Positions 25,234 through 34,055 of a stretch of DNA of 64,000 bases are shown piece after piece (position 1 is the first letter of the stretch; every line of letters begins with the position of its first letter). Both the position numbers and the translations under genes were made by a program. Under the pieces are notes generated by a model. It was not told the origin of the DNA. It did no database searches and saw only the letters and a program-made list of their open reading frames with translations. This DNA is from G963674505 sp964575975 (lineage in GTDB: Bacteria; Desulfobacterota; Desulfobacteria; Desulfobacterales; SKZT01), in assembly GCA_964575975.1 (NCBI GenBank), contig CAZNTU010000005.1, positions 1 through 64,000 of the forward strand, read 5' to 3'.

Positions 25234-27425
25234 AAAAATTCGTCTATGGCGCGGAGGCAATGCAGGACCTCCACAAATCCGTGATTGGCGGAAAGGCGCT
25301 CTGCCTCGCGAAGCTTTTCAAGGCGGGCTTCGCGGTTCCAGACATGGTTTGCGTCTCCGCGGACTGCTACGACGCGTTCGTCGACGGCAACGGCCTTCGG
25401 GAGCGGATCATGCTCGAGCTTGGCCGCAAGGATTTTTCCGACATGCGCTGGGAGGAAATCTGGGACTCCGCCCTTCGCATCAGGAACATGTTCCATACCG
25501 CGCCGTTTACCGAAAACATGAGATCCCGGTTGGCGGGGCCGCTGGAAAGCAGGTTTTCCGGCTCGCCGGTCGCCGTGCGGTCGTCCGCGCCCGACGAGGA
25601 CGACCGGTCTTCCTCTTTCGCCGGCCTTCACAGCTCGTTTGTCAACGTCTCGGGCGTCGAATCCATCCTGGAGCATATCAAACTGGTATGGGCGTCCCTG
25701 TGGTCCGACGCCGCGCTCCTGTACCGCCGGGAACTGGGTCTGGCGGCGGAGAAAAGCGCCATGGCGGTACTGGTGCAGAAGATCGTGGCCGGGGAATGCT
25801 CCGGCGTCGCGTTCAGCCAAAGCCCCACCGACCCTTCCTCGGGGGTCGTGGAATCCGTCCACGGACTGAACCAGGGACTTGTCGACGGCGTAGTGCCCCC
25901 CGACCGTTGGATTCTGGACCGGCAGACCCGGAAAATCGTCTCCCATGCTCCCTCCGAAAGGGAGTATCGCATGGTTCCGGGCAGTTCGGGCGTCGCGAGA
26001 GAAAAGCTCCCCCAAAAGCTTGCAGCCCGCCCTCCCCTTCAATCTATGGAAGTCTCGGCCGTTTTCGACCTGGCCCTCGCGTCGGAAGCCTTTTTCGGCG
26101 CCCCGCAGGACTTGGAATGGACCCGCAAGGACGGCAAAATCCACGTTTTGCAGTCGCGTCCGGTTTCCACCCTCAAATCCCAGGATTCCGACAGCCAAAG
26201 AGCGTGGTATCTAAGCCTTCACCGAAGTTTCGAGAACCTGAAGCAGCTGAGGGAAAAAATCGAAAATCGCCTGATCCCGGAAATGGTCGATGCTGCCCGC
26301 GAACTTTCCAAAATGGACCTTTCCCTCCTTTCAGACGGCGAACTCGGCGACGAGATCGCACGCCGGGCGGAGATCGACAGGAAATGGGTGGATGTCTACT
26401 GGACCGAGTTCATCCCCTACGCCCACGGAATCCGGCTTTTCGGTCAAGTCTACAACGACGCGGTCAAGCCCGACAATCCCTACGAATTCGTCGATCTCTT
26501 GTCCGGCGCGCCCATGGAGGGGGTCGGGAGAAACCGGCAAATGGAAAGACTCGCGTCCATGGTCCGGAGAAATCCGGCCCTCGCGCGAAAACTGAAAGGC
26601 CTGGAACCGCTGTCGGAAGGCGTCCCGGAGGAACGGGATTTCATCGAATCCATGAACAAGTTCGTGGATTCCTTCGGGGACCTGTCCTGTCCCGTTACCG
26701 GAAGCCGCGAATGCGCACACGGCCCGGAAGCGCTGGTCCGGCTGGTCCTGGAGATGGCGTCGCACCCGCCCGCCCGCAACGTGCGAAAGGATGTCCGCGT
26801 TCTGGAAAAAAATTTTCTATACAAGTTCGAGGGGGCGAAAAAGGATGAGGCGAGGGAGTTGTTGGAACTCGGCCGCTCCAGCTACAGGCTTCGCGACGAC
26901 GACAACATTCATCTGGGAAGAATCGAGGCGCGCCTGGCATCGGCGGTGAACGAGGGCAAGCGGCGGTTGGCGGGCCGGCCCGGAAAACCGGCCGATGCCG
27001 GAGAGACCGAACGGTTGAGGAAGGCCGTCGAAAACAACGAAAAGGCGGGACCTTCGGCACAGTCGGCGACGGTCGGTTCAAAAAGAAAAAACGTCAGGGC
27101 GAGGCAGCTGCTGGGCCAACCGGCCTCGAACGGCGTCGCCCGCGGAATCGCCAGGGTGATAGCCGACCATTCGGAGCTTGCGGCGTTCAAGCACGGAGAA
27201 ATTCTTGTCTGCGACGCCGTGGACCCTAACATGACCTTCGTCGCCCCGCTCGCCGCAGGCGTGGTGGAGCGAAGGGGCGGCATGCTGATCCACGGCGCCA
27301 TCATCGCCAGGGAATACGGCCTCCCCTGCGTGACCGGCGTGCCCGGAGCCACCTCGCTGATCTCCACGGGCGATTTTCTGACGGTGGACGGCTTTCTGGG
27401 GATTGTCACCGTTGGGAAAGAGTAG
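25230..27425 (+). CDS. PEP/pyruvate-binding dikinase-like enzyme (RPH-type domain order)
   Basis: A 731-residue protein with an N-terminal ATP-grasp domain of the PEP synthase type (residues about 1-310; GGKALCLAKLFKAGF, VAVRSSAPDEDDRSSSFAG, DLEWTRKDGKIHVLQSRP). A helical middle region spans about 320-630, and a C-terminal phosphohistidine domain has H688 in GGMLIHGAIIAREYGLP. True PEP synthase and PPDK place this domain before a PEP-binding TIM barrel, which is absent here. The order ATP-grasp, helical substrate domain, His domain at the C-terminus is that of rifampin phosphotransferase (RPH). It therefore may transfer phosphate from ATP to a small molecule; antibiotic resistance is not shown. 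Coupled to the FMN-binding gene by a four-base overlap. Confidence 0.82.
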   Translation: MKKFVYGAEAMQDLHKSVIGGKALCLAKLFKAGFAVPDMVCVSADCYDAFVDGNGLRERIMLELGRKDFSDMRWEEIWDSALRIRNMFHTAPFTENMRSRLAGPLESRFSGSPVAVRSSAPDEDDRSSSFAGLHSSFVNVSGVESILEHIKLVWASLWSDAALLYRRELGLAAEKSAMAVLVQKIVAGECSGVAFSQSPTDPSSGVVESVHGLNQGLVDGVVPPDRWILDRQTRKIVSHAPSEREYRMVPGSSGVAREKLPQKLAARPPLQSMEVSAVFDLALASEAFFGAPQDLEWTRKDGKIHVLQSRPVSTLKSQDSDSQRAWYLSLHRSFENLKQLREKIENRLIPEMVDAARELSKMDLSLLSDGELGDEIARRAEIDRKWVDVYWTEFIPYAHGIRLFGQVYNDAVKPDNPYEFVDLLSGAPMEGVGRNRQMERLASMVRRNPALARKLKGLEPLSEGVPEERDFIESMNKFVDSFGDLSCPVTGSRECAHGPEALVRLVLEMASHPPARNVRKDVRVLEKNFLYKFEGAKKDEARELLELGRSSYRLRDDDNIHLGRIEARLASAVNEGKRRLAGRPGKPADAGETERLRKAVENNEKAGPSAQSATVGSKRKNVRARQLLGQPASNGVARGIARVIADHSELAAFKHGEILVCDAVDPNMTFVAPLAAGVVERRGGMLIHGAIIAREYGLPCVTGVPGATSLISTGDFLTVDGFLGIVTVGKE

Positions 27426-27517
27426 ATTGGTTGATTGGGTATTCGTTATTGGTTATCGGGTATTGGGTAGTGCTCAACAGACACCGTCAAACAACCAAGA
27501 ACCAATGTCCAATAACC
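27426..27517. repeat. AT-rich inverted-repeat element, copy 2
   Basis: A stretch of ATTGGTTATTGG-like units (27426-27470) followed by partly complementary CAACCAAGAACCAATGTCC and AATAACC (27493-27517). It starts immediately after the dikinase stop codon. The units match those in the element at 14012-14130, so this is probably a second, more degenerate copy of the same intergenic repeat. It is less GC-rich than the flanking genes. Confidence 0.55.
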
Positions 27518-27555
27518 GCCATGTTGTCATCGTATTTTTGCGATTTTATTGCCCC

Positions 27556-27590
27556 AGGTCCGACCCGTCAGACAGGTCGGACCTGTCAGA
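27556..27590. repeat. Nested GGTCGGACC inverted repeat
   Basis: AGGTCCGACC (27556-27565) and GGTCGGACCT (27575-27584) form a perfect ten-base inverted repeat with nine bases between. An overlapping palindrome GACAGGTC-G-GACCTGTC covers 27571-27587. Two alternative hairpins are thus possible. It lies between the AT-rich repeat and the dioxygenase ribosome site and could be a dispersed repeat or a regulatory hairpin. Confidence 0.5.
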
Positions 27591-27633
27591 TCAGGCGCGC
27601 GGACCGCGCCAAGCCGCCCGCAAGGAGAACAAA

Positions 27634-28419
27634 ATGCAAACGCTTCCCGCAATTTTCATATCCCACGGAATGCCCATAATGGCCATCCTGGAATCTCCAA
27701 CGCACCTTTTCCTTAAAACCCTTGGAAAGCGACTGCCCCGCCCCAGGGCGGTCTTATGCGTCTCCGCCCATTGGGAGACGGTTCTCCCAATGCTCTCCGG
27801 CCCCGAACGCCCGGAGACGATCCACGATTTTTACGGATTTCCCCGGCAGCTCTACGAAGTCAAGTACCCCGCCCCCGGCGATCCGGCCTTGGCGAAGGAG
27901 ATCGTCGGCGTTTTTTCCGACAACGGAATAAAATCCAAAGTCGATCCGGAAAGAGGCTTCGACCACGGCGCGTGGGTGCCGCTTTGCCTGATGTTTCCCG
28001 ACGCCGACATTCCGACGATCCAACTGTCGATTCAAGGAGATCTGTCGCCGGAACACCATTATAGTCTTGGCACGGCCCTTTCGCCCTTGAGAAAAGAGGG
28101 TGTCCTGATCGTGGGAAGCGGAGGCGCCACGCACAACCTTGGGGACATCCACGGCCGGAAAACGAGGGACGAACCGGTCGAATACGCCTTGAAATTCGAC
28201 GCCTGGCTGGAAAACGCCATCGCGTCCGGAAACGCGGAAACCATCTTGAACTACAAAAAGGACGCCCCGGAGGCCGAAAGAAACCACCCCTATCCCGCCG
28301 AGCATTTTCTCCCCTTGTTTCTCCCGCTCGGCGCGGCTGGAGATGGCACGAAAGGAAAATCGCTCCACAAGGATTTCATTTACGGAATTCTCTCGCTTGC
28401 CGCTTACATGTGGGATTGA
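27634..28419 (+). CDS. DODA-type extradiol ring-cleavage dioxygenase
   Basis: A 261-residue class III extradiol dioxygenase of the 4,5-DOPA dioxygenase (YgiD/LigB) family, which opens catechol-type rings using a non-haem metal. Likely ligands are H11 in IFISHGMP and the histidine in VSAHWET, with further conserved histidines in GFDHGAWVPL, GGATHNL and YPAEHFLPLF. Length matches the family. The ATG at 27634 follows CAAGGAGAAC, a strong ribosome site; the frame extends upstream through repeat sequence that is clearly not coding. It stands alone, so the physiological substrate is unknown. Confidence 0.9.
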   Translation: MQTLPAIFISHGMPIMAILESPTHLFLKTLGKRLPRPRAVLCVSAHWETVLPMLSGPERPETIHDFYGFPRQLYEVKYPAPGDPALAKEIVGVFSDNGIKSKVDPERGFDHGAWVPLCLMFPDADIPTIQLSIQGDLSPEHHYSLGTALSPLRKEGVLIVGSGGATHNLGDIHGRKTRDEPVEYALKFDAWLENAIASGNAETILNYKKDAPEAERNHPYPAEHFLPLFLPLGAAGDGTKGKSLHKDFIYGILSLAAYMWD

Positions 28420-28458
28420 AGATCTCGAACGAACGATCAACCGCATCCACTTCGGCTT

Positions 28459-29988
28459 CTATTTTTCGCCTCCGCTTTCTTCCCGAACTTCGCCGCCTGC
28501 CGCGCTAGTCGCTACGCCCGGCACAAAGCGCTTTTGCAGTCCGAAAGGATCCTCGATTTCCTGCTCCGGCTTTCTCCGGAGCTTCTTTTCGCCGCGCTCG
28601 TCCACGTATTTGTCCAATTCCAGATCGATATCGACGGGCACGTTCACGCCGGCCTGCGCCAGCATCTGGCGCAGCAGGGCCTCGGACTTGCCCGCGAACG
28701 CTACGCCGTCGCCCAAGACGCGAAGGGCCTCGGGAGGGTTGTGAAAGCCCACCGAGTTCTCTGCCCCGATGAAAAGCTGGCGGTAGAAGGCCTCCAAATA
28801 GAAATCCTTCGCCTGCTCGTAGAGCTTTTGATCGAGCTGCGAGCCCTGCGCTTGGGAGTTGTTCGCCATTTCGAAGAGCTTGGCGGCCGTGGCCGTGGCG
28901 TACCCCGCGCGCAGCATGAGCGAAATCGTGCGGTCCTGGATGTTTATGACTCGCTGCTTGAGCCATTCCGTGTCTTCCGCGTGACACTGGGCGCAGGCCC
29001 GAAGGTCCGCCTTGAGCGGGCTCCTGACACGGTGGTCCGAAACCTTGTAAACGCCGACCCTCACGTAGGGCATGTGGCAGTCGGCGCAGGAAGCCCCGGC
29101 CTGCCAGTGCGTGCTTTGGTTCGAGTAAAGTTCGAACTCGGGATGGCGCATGAAGGCCAGCTTGAACCCTGTGACCTGCTGGGTCCATTCCTTGTTGTCG
29201 GGGTCGTTGCGGATCTTTTGGATGATGTCCTCCACGCTGATCTGCCCCCACTTGCTGTTCTGCCAAGGGAAATAGATGCCGTCGGACTTGCCCTCCGGCG
29301 TTTTGGTAATGTTGTAGGTCACGTGGCACTGGGCGCAGACCGCCGAGCGCATCTGCTGGTGCGAAAGGTTTCGCTGATCGACGCCCATGCTCTCCATGGC
29401 CTTGACCAAAGTGAACCCCCTCGAAATCTTGAGAGTCATGTCCTTGTTGTCGTGGCAGTCGATGCAGGCCACCCCGAGTTCCCGATGCTCCTTTGGAATC
29501 TCGTTCACGACCTCCCGGAACGGCAGCATATAAAAGGAAACGTCCATCTTCTCCTCGAGCACGGGCGCGTAAGGCGTCTTGCAGGAAAGGCACACCCCGC
29601 CGGCGCCCACGCGCTTGGCGTCGATCTCCAACTGGTCCTTGAGCATGTAGGCGTGGCCGCGCGGCTCGTTGTACTCGACGCCGAATCCCCAGCCGTGGAA
29701 CAGAAGAGCCATGTACGGGTACATGGAAAGCTTGTCGTAGGTGATGTTGTCGGCGTCGAACCCGACCTTGTACTTGCTCTTTCCCGGAGGCGTCGGCTCC
29801 TCCGTTTGCTTCCACAGGTCGTACTCCACAGGATAGGCCTTGCCCCACACCTCGGGATCGATCGTGTCGTCCGGGATCTTCACCGGCTGCACCACCTGCG
29901 CCTCTTCCGGAGAGCAGGCCAAAAAAGCGGCGAACACGCCAAACAGCACGCCTAACGCGACAACTATTTTCGTTTTCCTGACGATCAT
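28459..29988 (-). CDS. nrfA: Cytochrome c nitrite reductase, catalytic subunit NrfA
   Basis: A 509-residue pentahaem cytochrome c (EC 1.7.2.2) that reduces nitrite to ammonium in the periplasm with six electrons. The active-site haem motif is the characteristic CxxCK (C133-K137, CLSCK). Four CxxCH motifs follow (CIDCH, CAQCH, CADCH, CAQCH). The usual KLSMYPYMALLFHGW-like region and the HHRVRSP-like distal histidine region (SDHRVRSPL) are present. The N-terminus has a hydrophobic export signal ending in FLAC, possibly a lipoprotein site though the lipobox is imperfect. It lies downstream of nrfH (41-base gap), the standard operon of Deltaproteobacteria and Epsilonproteobacteria. The start at 29988 follows AGAGAGGAAAGA. 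Confidence 0.97.
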   Translation of the reverse strand: MIVRKTKIVVALGVLFGVFAAFLACSPEEAQVVQPVKIPDDTIDPEVWGKAYPVEYDLWKQTEEPTPPGKSKYKVGFDADNITYDKLSMYPYMALLFHGWGFGVEYNEPRGHAYMLKDQLEIDAKRVGAGGVCLSCKTPYAPVLEEKMDVSFYMLPFREVVNEIPKEHRELGVACIDCHDNKDMTLKISRGFTLVKAMESMGVDQRNLSHQQMRSAVCAQCHVTYNITKTPEGKSDGIYFPWQNSKWGQISVEDIIQKIRNDPDNKEWTQQVTGFKLAFMRHPEFELYSNQSTHWQAGASCADCHMPYVRVGVYKVSDHRVRSPLKADLRACAQCHAEDTEWLKQRVINIQDRTISLMLRAGYATATAAKLFEMANNSQAQGSQLDQKLYEQAKDFYLEAFYRQLFIGAENSVGFHNPPEALRVLGDGVAFAGKSEALLRQMLAQAGVNVPVDIDLELDKYVDERGEKKLRRKPEQEIEDPFGLQKRFVPGVATSAAGGEVREESGGEK

Positions 29989-30029
29989 TCTTTCCTCTCT
30001 TTCTTGTTGATTCCCACCCAACCCGATCG

Positions 30030-30488
30030 CTACATGGGCAGTATCGAACCGCTCAGCCTGTGCTGCATCCGGCGGTGGCAGTCCCAACAGTCGCGGTCCG
30101 TAGATAGCATTCTCGATACGGTGTCTCCATGGCAACGTATGCAATTGCCTTGGATGAATCCCTGGCCTCGCTCCGACACCTCGATGCGTTCGGGCACGCG
30201 GCCGGAATGGAAGAACACCACGTCCTTCATACCGTCGATGGATTTCCAGAGGTAATACGCGGCCATGTTGTCGTGCGGCAAGTGGCAATCGACGCAGCGC
30301 TGCCGGCGGTGCGCGCCTTGATGCCGCCAAGCCTCGTATTGGGTTTTCATGACGTGGCACGACGAGCAGAATTCGGGCGTCTCGGTCCGGGCCATGAGCC
30401 GAGGCGGACCGAAAGCCAGGAACAGACCGACGACGGCCAGGAATACGCCGGCAACGATCGAATATTTCAACCTCGAAATTTTCCTCAT
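30030..30488 (-). CDS. nrfH: Cytochrome c nitrite reductase, membrane quinol-oxidising subunit NrfH
   Basis: A 152-residue NapC/NirT-family tetrahaem cytochrome c. An N-terminal membrane anchor (LKYSIVAGVFLAVVGLFLAF) is followed by four CxxCH motifs: CSSCH, CVDCH, CIRCH and CWDCH. It takes electrons from menaquinol and passes them to NrfA, coupling nitrite ammonification to the membrane. Length and haem count match NrfH. It is upstream of nrfA on the same strand. The ATG at 30488 is chosen because it precedes the membrane helix and has GGAAAGAGAC just upstream; the longer open frame adds a charged non-homologous leader. Confidence 0.96.
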   Translation of the reverse strand: MRKISRLKYSIVAGVFLAVVGLFLAFGPPRLMARTETPEFCSSCHVMKTQYEAWRHQGAHRRQRCVDCHLPHDNMAAYYLWKSIDGMKDVVFFHSGRVPERIEVSERGQGFIQGNCIRCHGDTVSRMLSTDRDCWDCHRRMQHRLSGSILPM

Positions 30489-30860
30489 TTCTGTCTCTTT
30501 CCTTCCGTGCAGGGACCTGCGTCCGCGTCCCCGGCCTTCGGCGGCGCGGGGTTCCCTTCCGTTCTTTTCGAATTCCGGGCATAGCCTGTTCAAAAGGTTT
30601 TGTTTACATGGCTATGTTCAATAGATGGCAAAATTCGGCCTCGAATGTCAAGTTATTTAAGACCGACAATACCCGTTATCCCCAACTTGCATTCCGAAAT
30701 ACTCTCGGCATATTGTCCAAAGGGCAAAAACTGAAAAGGTGCGGAATCTGGCGTCTTTATCATCGACAAATCCAGATTTGCTGTCGGCGCTAGCCAATGC
30801 GAGACCGGCGCGTATGTAGTGGCCCAAATCGAAACAATCCATAAAAGCGAAGAGAATTTT

Positions 30861-31778
30861 ATGCAAACAAACGGCCTGCATGCGATAACCGGCGCGTTCG
30901 GATTCAGCGGGAAACATATCGCAAGACGGTTGCTCGACAAAAAATTGCCGGTGCGCACGCTGACAAACTCGCCCGGCCGTAACAATCCTTTCGGTTCGAA
31001 AATAGACGTCCGGCCACTCGACTTCGACCCGTCGCAACTGCGGCGGAATTTGGAAGGGGTGGAGGTCTTTTACAACACCTACTGGGTTCGGTTCAACCAC
31101 GACTCTTTCAGCTTCGCCGCCGCCGTCCGGAACCTGCTTGCACTGTTCGAGGCCGCCCGCGACGCGGGCGTTCGGAGAATGGTCCACGTCAGCATAACCA
31201 ATCCCTCCCTCGATTCGCCATACGAATATTTCCGGGGAAAAGCCCGTGTCGAAAAGGCGTTGGCTTCCTCGGGCCTTTCCTACGCCATCTTGAGGCCGGC
31301 GGTCCTTTTCGGCAAGAAGGGGATTCTGATCAACAACATCGCCTGGTTGCTGCGGAAGTTCCCGTTATTCGCCGTATTCGGCGACGGAGAATACCGCATA
31401 AGACCCATACACGCTGATGACTTGGCCAAGCTGGCCGTGGAGCAGGCTTTCAGTCAGGAAAACACCGTCAAGGACGCGGTCGGTCCGGAAGTATTCACCT
31501 ACAGGGAATTGGTTCGGACCATCGGCGGAATCCTCGGCAAAAATCGTCCGATCCTGCGCGTGCCGCCGTTCGCGGGCTATCTCGCCGCCATGCTCATAGG
31601 CAAGATCGTCGGCGACGTCCTCCTGACGAAAGAGGAGATTTACGCTCTTTCCGACAATCTCCTGTACGTGGATTCGCCCGCGACCGGCGAAACCAGGCTC
31701 TCCGATTGGGCCAGACGAAACGCGGATTGGCTGGGGGCCGCCTATCAGAGCGAACTCGACAGGCGAATCGGGAAATGA
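30861..31778 (+). CDS. NAD(P)-binding epimerase / NmrA-like protein
   Basis: A 305-residue atypical short-chain dehydrogenase. It starts with a nucleotide-binding TGAFGFSGKHIARRLL motif near residue 10 and has the later VSITNPSLDSPYEYFRGKARVE segment, where Y..K resembles the SDR active pair, and the RPAVLFGKKG block of the extended/atypical SDR group. Similar proteins are complex I assembly-factor-like or nucleoside-diphosphate-sugar epimerase-like; the substrate cannot be assigned. It may bind NADPH without catalysis. A start at 30861 is preferred because the nucleotide-binding strand follows at once; the frame extends 14 codons upstream. It is divergent from nrfH. Confidence 0.83.
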   Translation: MQTNGLHAITGAFGFSGKHIARRLLDKKLPVRTLTNSPGRNNPFGSKIDVRPLDFDPSQLRRNLEGVEVFYNTYWVRFNHDSFSFAAAVRNLLALFEAARDAGVRRMVHVSITNPSLDSPYEYFRGKARVEKALASSGLSYAILRPAVLFGKKGILINNIAWLLRKFPLFAVFGDGEYRIRPIHADDLAKLAVEQAFSQENTVKDAVGPEVFTYRELVRTIGGILGKNRPILRVPPFAGYLAAMLIGKIVGDVLLTKEEIYALSDNLLYVDSPATGETRLSDWARRNADWLGAAYQSELDRRIGK

Positions 31779-31853
31779 TTCTCCAAGCATGGAATTGCGT
31801 CTTGCGCTGTTTTTCCGAAACGGGGATCAAAGATCGACAACCGTAAAGGGAGG

Positions 31854-34055
31854 ATGCAAGTGAAAGGAATCCATTCCGCGAGAGGGCCGCAGGACAAGGA
31901 CTCGGGCAAGCTCAAAAAAGAACTGGGACTTTTCGACGTTTACTGCATTTCCACCGGAGCCATGATCAGCTCGGGTTTCTTCCTGCTTCCCGGGCTGGCG
32001 ACAGCGGTGGCAGGCCCCTCGACCGTGCTGGCCTATCTGATCGCCGGATGCCTGATGATTCCCTCGATGTTCGGCATCCTGGAACTGTCCACCGCCCTGC
32101 CGCGGGCGGGAGGCCCCTATTATTTCCTGGACCGAAGCCTGGGACCTGCCATGGGGACGGTCACAGGCATAGGCTCCTGGCTGGCGCTTGTTTTCAAGTC
32201 GGCTTTCGCGCTGGTAGGCATGGGAGCCTATCTGGCGACGGCCCCCGGCCTTGCGCAGCACCTGACTTACGGTGGTTTGGAAACGGAATGGTTTATGAAG
32301 GCACTTGCGGTCTCGTTGACCGTGATTTTCACAGGCTTCAACATTTTCGGCGCAAAGGAATCCACTTTTCTGCAGAAAGTTTTAGTCGTCGGACTGCTGG
32401 GTGTGTTGGGACTCTTTATCCTTCAGGGTTTTGGGTATATTTTCGACCACATGCCGCGGGCGGATCTGTCGGAGCAGTATTCGCCGTTTCTGCACGAGCG
32501 CAACGGACTGCACGGGTTGATTTCGACGGTGGGCCTGGTCTTTATCTCTTATGCGGGTCTGACCCATGTAACGAGCGTCAGCGAGGAAATAAAACAGCCG
32601 GAACGGAACCTGCCGCTTGGAATGATCCTCTCCCTGGCCACGGCGACGGCAGTGTATGTCCTTGGCGTATTCATCATGGTCGCGGCACTCGATCCGGAAG
32701 ACCTGCGCCGGGATCTTACGCCCGTCGCCACCGCCGCCGATACCATTTCGAAATGGGGGCCCGGCATCGCAGGAGTAATCCTTGTGACGCTGGCCGCCAT
32801 AGCGGCCTTCGCCTCCACAGGCAACGCGGGCATCCTGTCGGCAAGCCGGTACCCGCTCGCAATGGCCCGCGACAAACTGATGCCCGCGCGCCTGGAGAAA
32901 CTCGGACGCTTTCGCACCCCGACACGCGCCATTCTCGTCACCGGGACCGTGATCGTCGTCCTGATCCTGACTCTGTCTACCGAAGCCCTGGCCAAGCTAG
33001 GCAGCTCCTTCAACCTGCTGGTGTTCGGGATGGTCAACCTGGCGGTGATCGTCATGAGGGAAAGCCGGATCGAAAGCTACGATCCCGGCTTCCGGGTTCC
33101 TTTCTACCCGTTCCTGCCGATCGCGGGCGTGCTCGTCAGCGTCTGGCTGATCGTCGAAATGGGCTGGCTGACGAGTCTTTTTTCTCTCGGCGTCCTCGTC
33201 CTCGGCCTCGTCTGGTATTTTTACTACGCCCGCCCGAAAGTCGACCGTTCAGGAGCGATTCTTCATGTCTTCGAGCGGCTGGGACGCTATCGCCATCCCG
33301 GATTGCAGACGGAGTTTCGCGAAATCGTCAAAGAGAAGGGACTGCGCGAAGAGGATCCTTACGACGATATCGTGGAACGCGCGAAGGTGCTCGACTTTCG
33401 TTCCGGCGAATCGTTCGAAGACATCGTCAACGAAGCGGCCAAGTCGCTGGCTCGACGGGTCTCGATGGAGACCGGAACTATTGCCGACCGGCTGATCGAG
33501 ACCGGACGATACGGCGGGGCCTCCATTTCGCACGGGATCGCGATCCTGCATTTCCGCTCCCGTCAGGTGGAGCATACCGAAATGGTTGTTGCCCGGGTCC
33601 GGGAAAGCGTTTGCGTCTTTCTGCCGCCGGACGACCCGTCGCAGCCGTCCATGAATTCATGCGACGTGTTCGGAGTCTTGATTATTGTCAGCCCCGAGGA
33701 CAAAGCGGCTCAGCACCTGCGGATTCTGGCGGAACTGGCCGCGCGCGTCGAAAACGAATCCTTCGTCGATGCCTTTCGCCGAATCGAAAATCCTCGCAAG
33801 CTCAAGGAAGTCCTGCTGAGAGACGCTCGGTTCCTGGAACTGTTCATCGGGGCCGAAAAGGATACGCGGCCCCTGGCCGGAAAACAAATCCGCGAGATCG
33901 AAATCCCGACCGGCGCGTTTGTGGCCATGGTGCATCGAGGGGAAAATCTTTTCGAACCTGTGGGGGAAACGGTACTGAAAAACGGCGATCGACTAACGTT
34001 TATCGGGAAACCGGCGGCCATCGAACGTCTTTATAAACGTTATGTGGAGCCTTGA
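31854..34055 (+). CDS. APC-family permease with EIIA-like and TrkA-C tails
   Basis: A 733-residue three-part protein. Residues about 20-465 form an APC-superfamily amino-acid/polyamine permease (GLFDVYCISTGAMISSGFF at helix 1, LPRAGGPYYFLDRSLGPAMG after helix 2). Residues about 495-645 resemble a PTS EIIA type-2 domain with a conserved histidine in GASISHGIAILHF. Residues about 655-733 are a TrkA-C (RCK_C) domain (IPTGAFVAMVHRGENL, LKNGDRLTFIGKP). The two soluble tails suggest gating by phosphorylation state and by a small ligand such as a nucleotide. The substrate is unknown; cation-chloride-like or amino-acid transport is possible. GGGAGG before the start supports the ATG at 31854. Confidence 0.87.
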   Translation: MQVKGIHSARGPQDKDSGKLKKELGLFDVYCISTGAMISSGFFLLPGLATAVAGPSTVLAYLIAGCLMIPSMFGILELSTALPRAGGPYYFLDRSLGPAMGTVTGIGSWLALVFKSAFALVGMGAYLATAPGLAQHLTYGGLETEWFMKALAVSLTVIFTGFNIFGAKESTFLQKVLVVGLLGVLGLFILQGFGYIFDHMPRADLSEQYSPFLHERNGLHGLISTVGLVFISYAGLTHVTSVSEEIKQPERNLPLGMILSLATATAVYVLGVFIMVAALDPEDLRRDLTPVATAADTISKWGPGIAGVILVTLAAIAAFASTGNAGILSASRYPLAMARDKLMPARLEKLGRFRTPTRAILVTGTVIVVLILTLSTEALAKLGSSFNLLVFGMVNLAVIVMRESRIESYDPGFRVPFYPFLPIAGVLVSVWLIVEMGWLTSLFSLGVLVLGLVWYFYYARPKVDRSGAILHVFERLGRYRHPGLQTEFREIVKEKGLREEDPYDDIVERAKVLDFRSGESFEDIVNEAAKSLARRVSMETGTIADRLIETGRYGGASISHGIAILHFRSRQVEHTEMVVARVRESVCVFLPPDDPSQPSMNSCDVFGVLIIVSPEDKAAQHLRILAELAARVENESFVDAFRRIENPRKLKEVLLRDARFLELFIGAEKDTRPLAGKQIREIEIPTGAFVAMVHRGENLFEPVGETVLKNGDRLTFIGKPAAIERLYKRYVEP

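Noticed and set aside
25230..27425. Classical phosphoenolpyruvate synthase (ppsA)
   Set aside because: The C-terminal PEP-binding barrel is missing and the phosphohistidine domain is at the very end, so the symbol would mislead.
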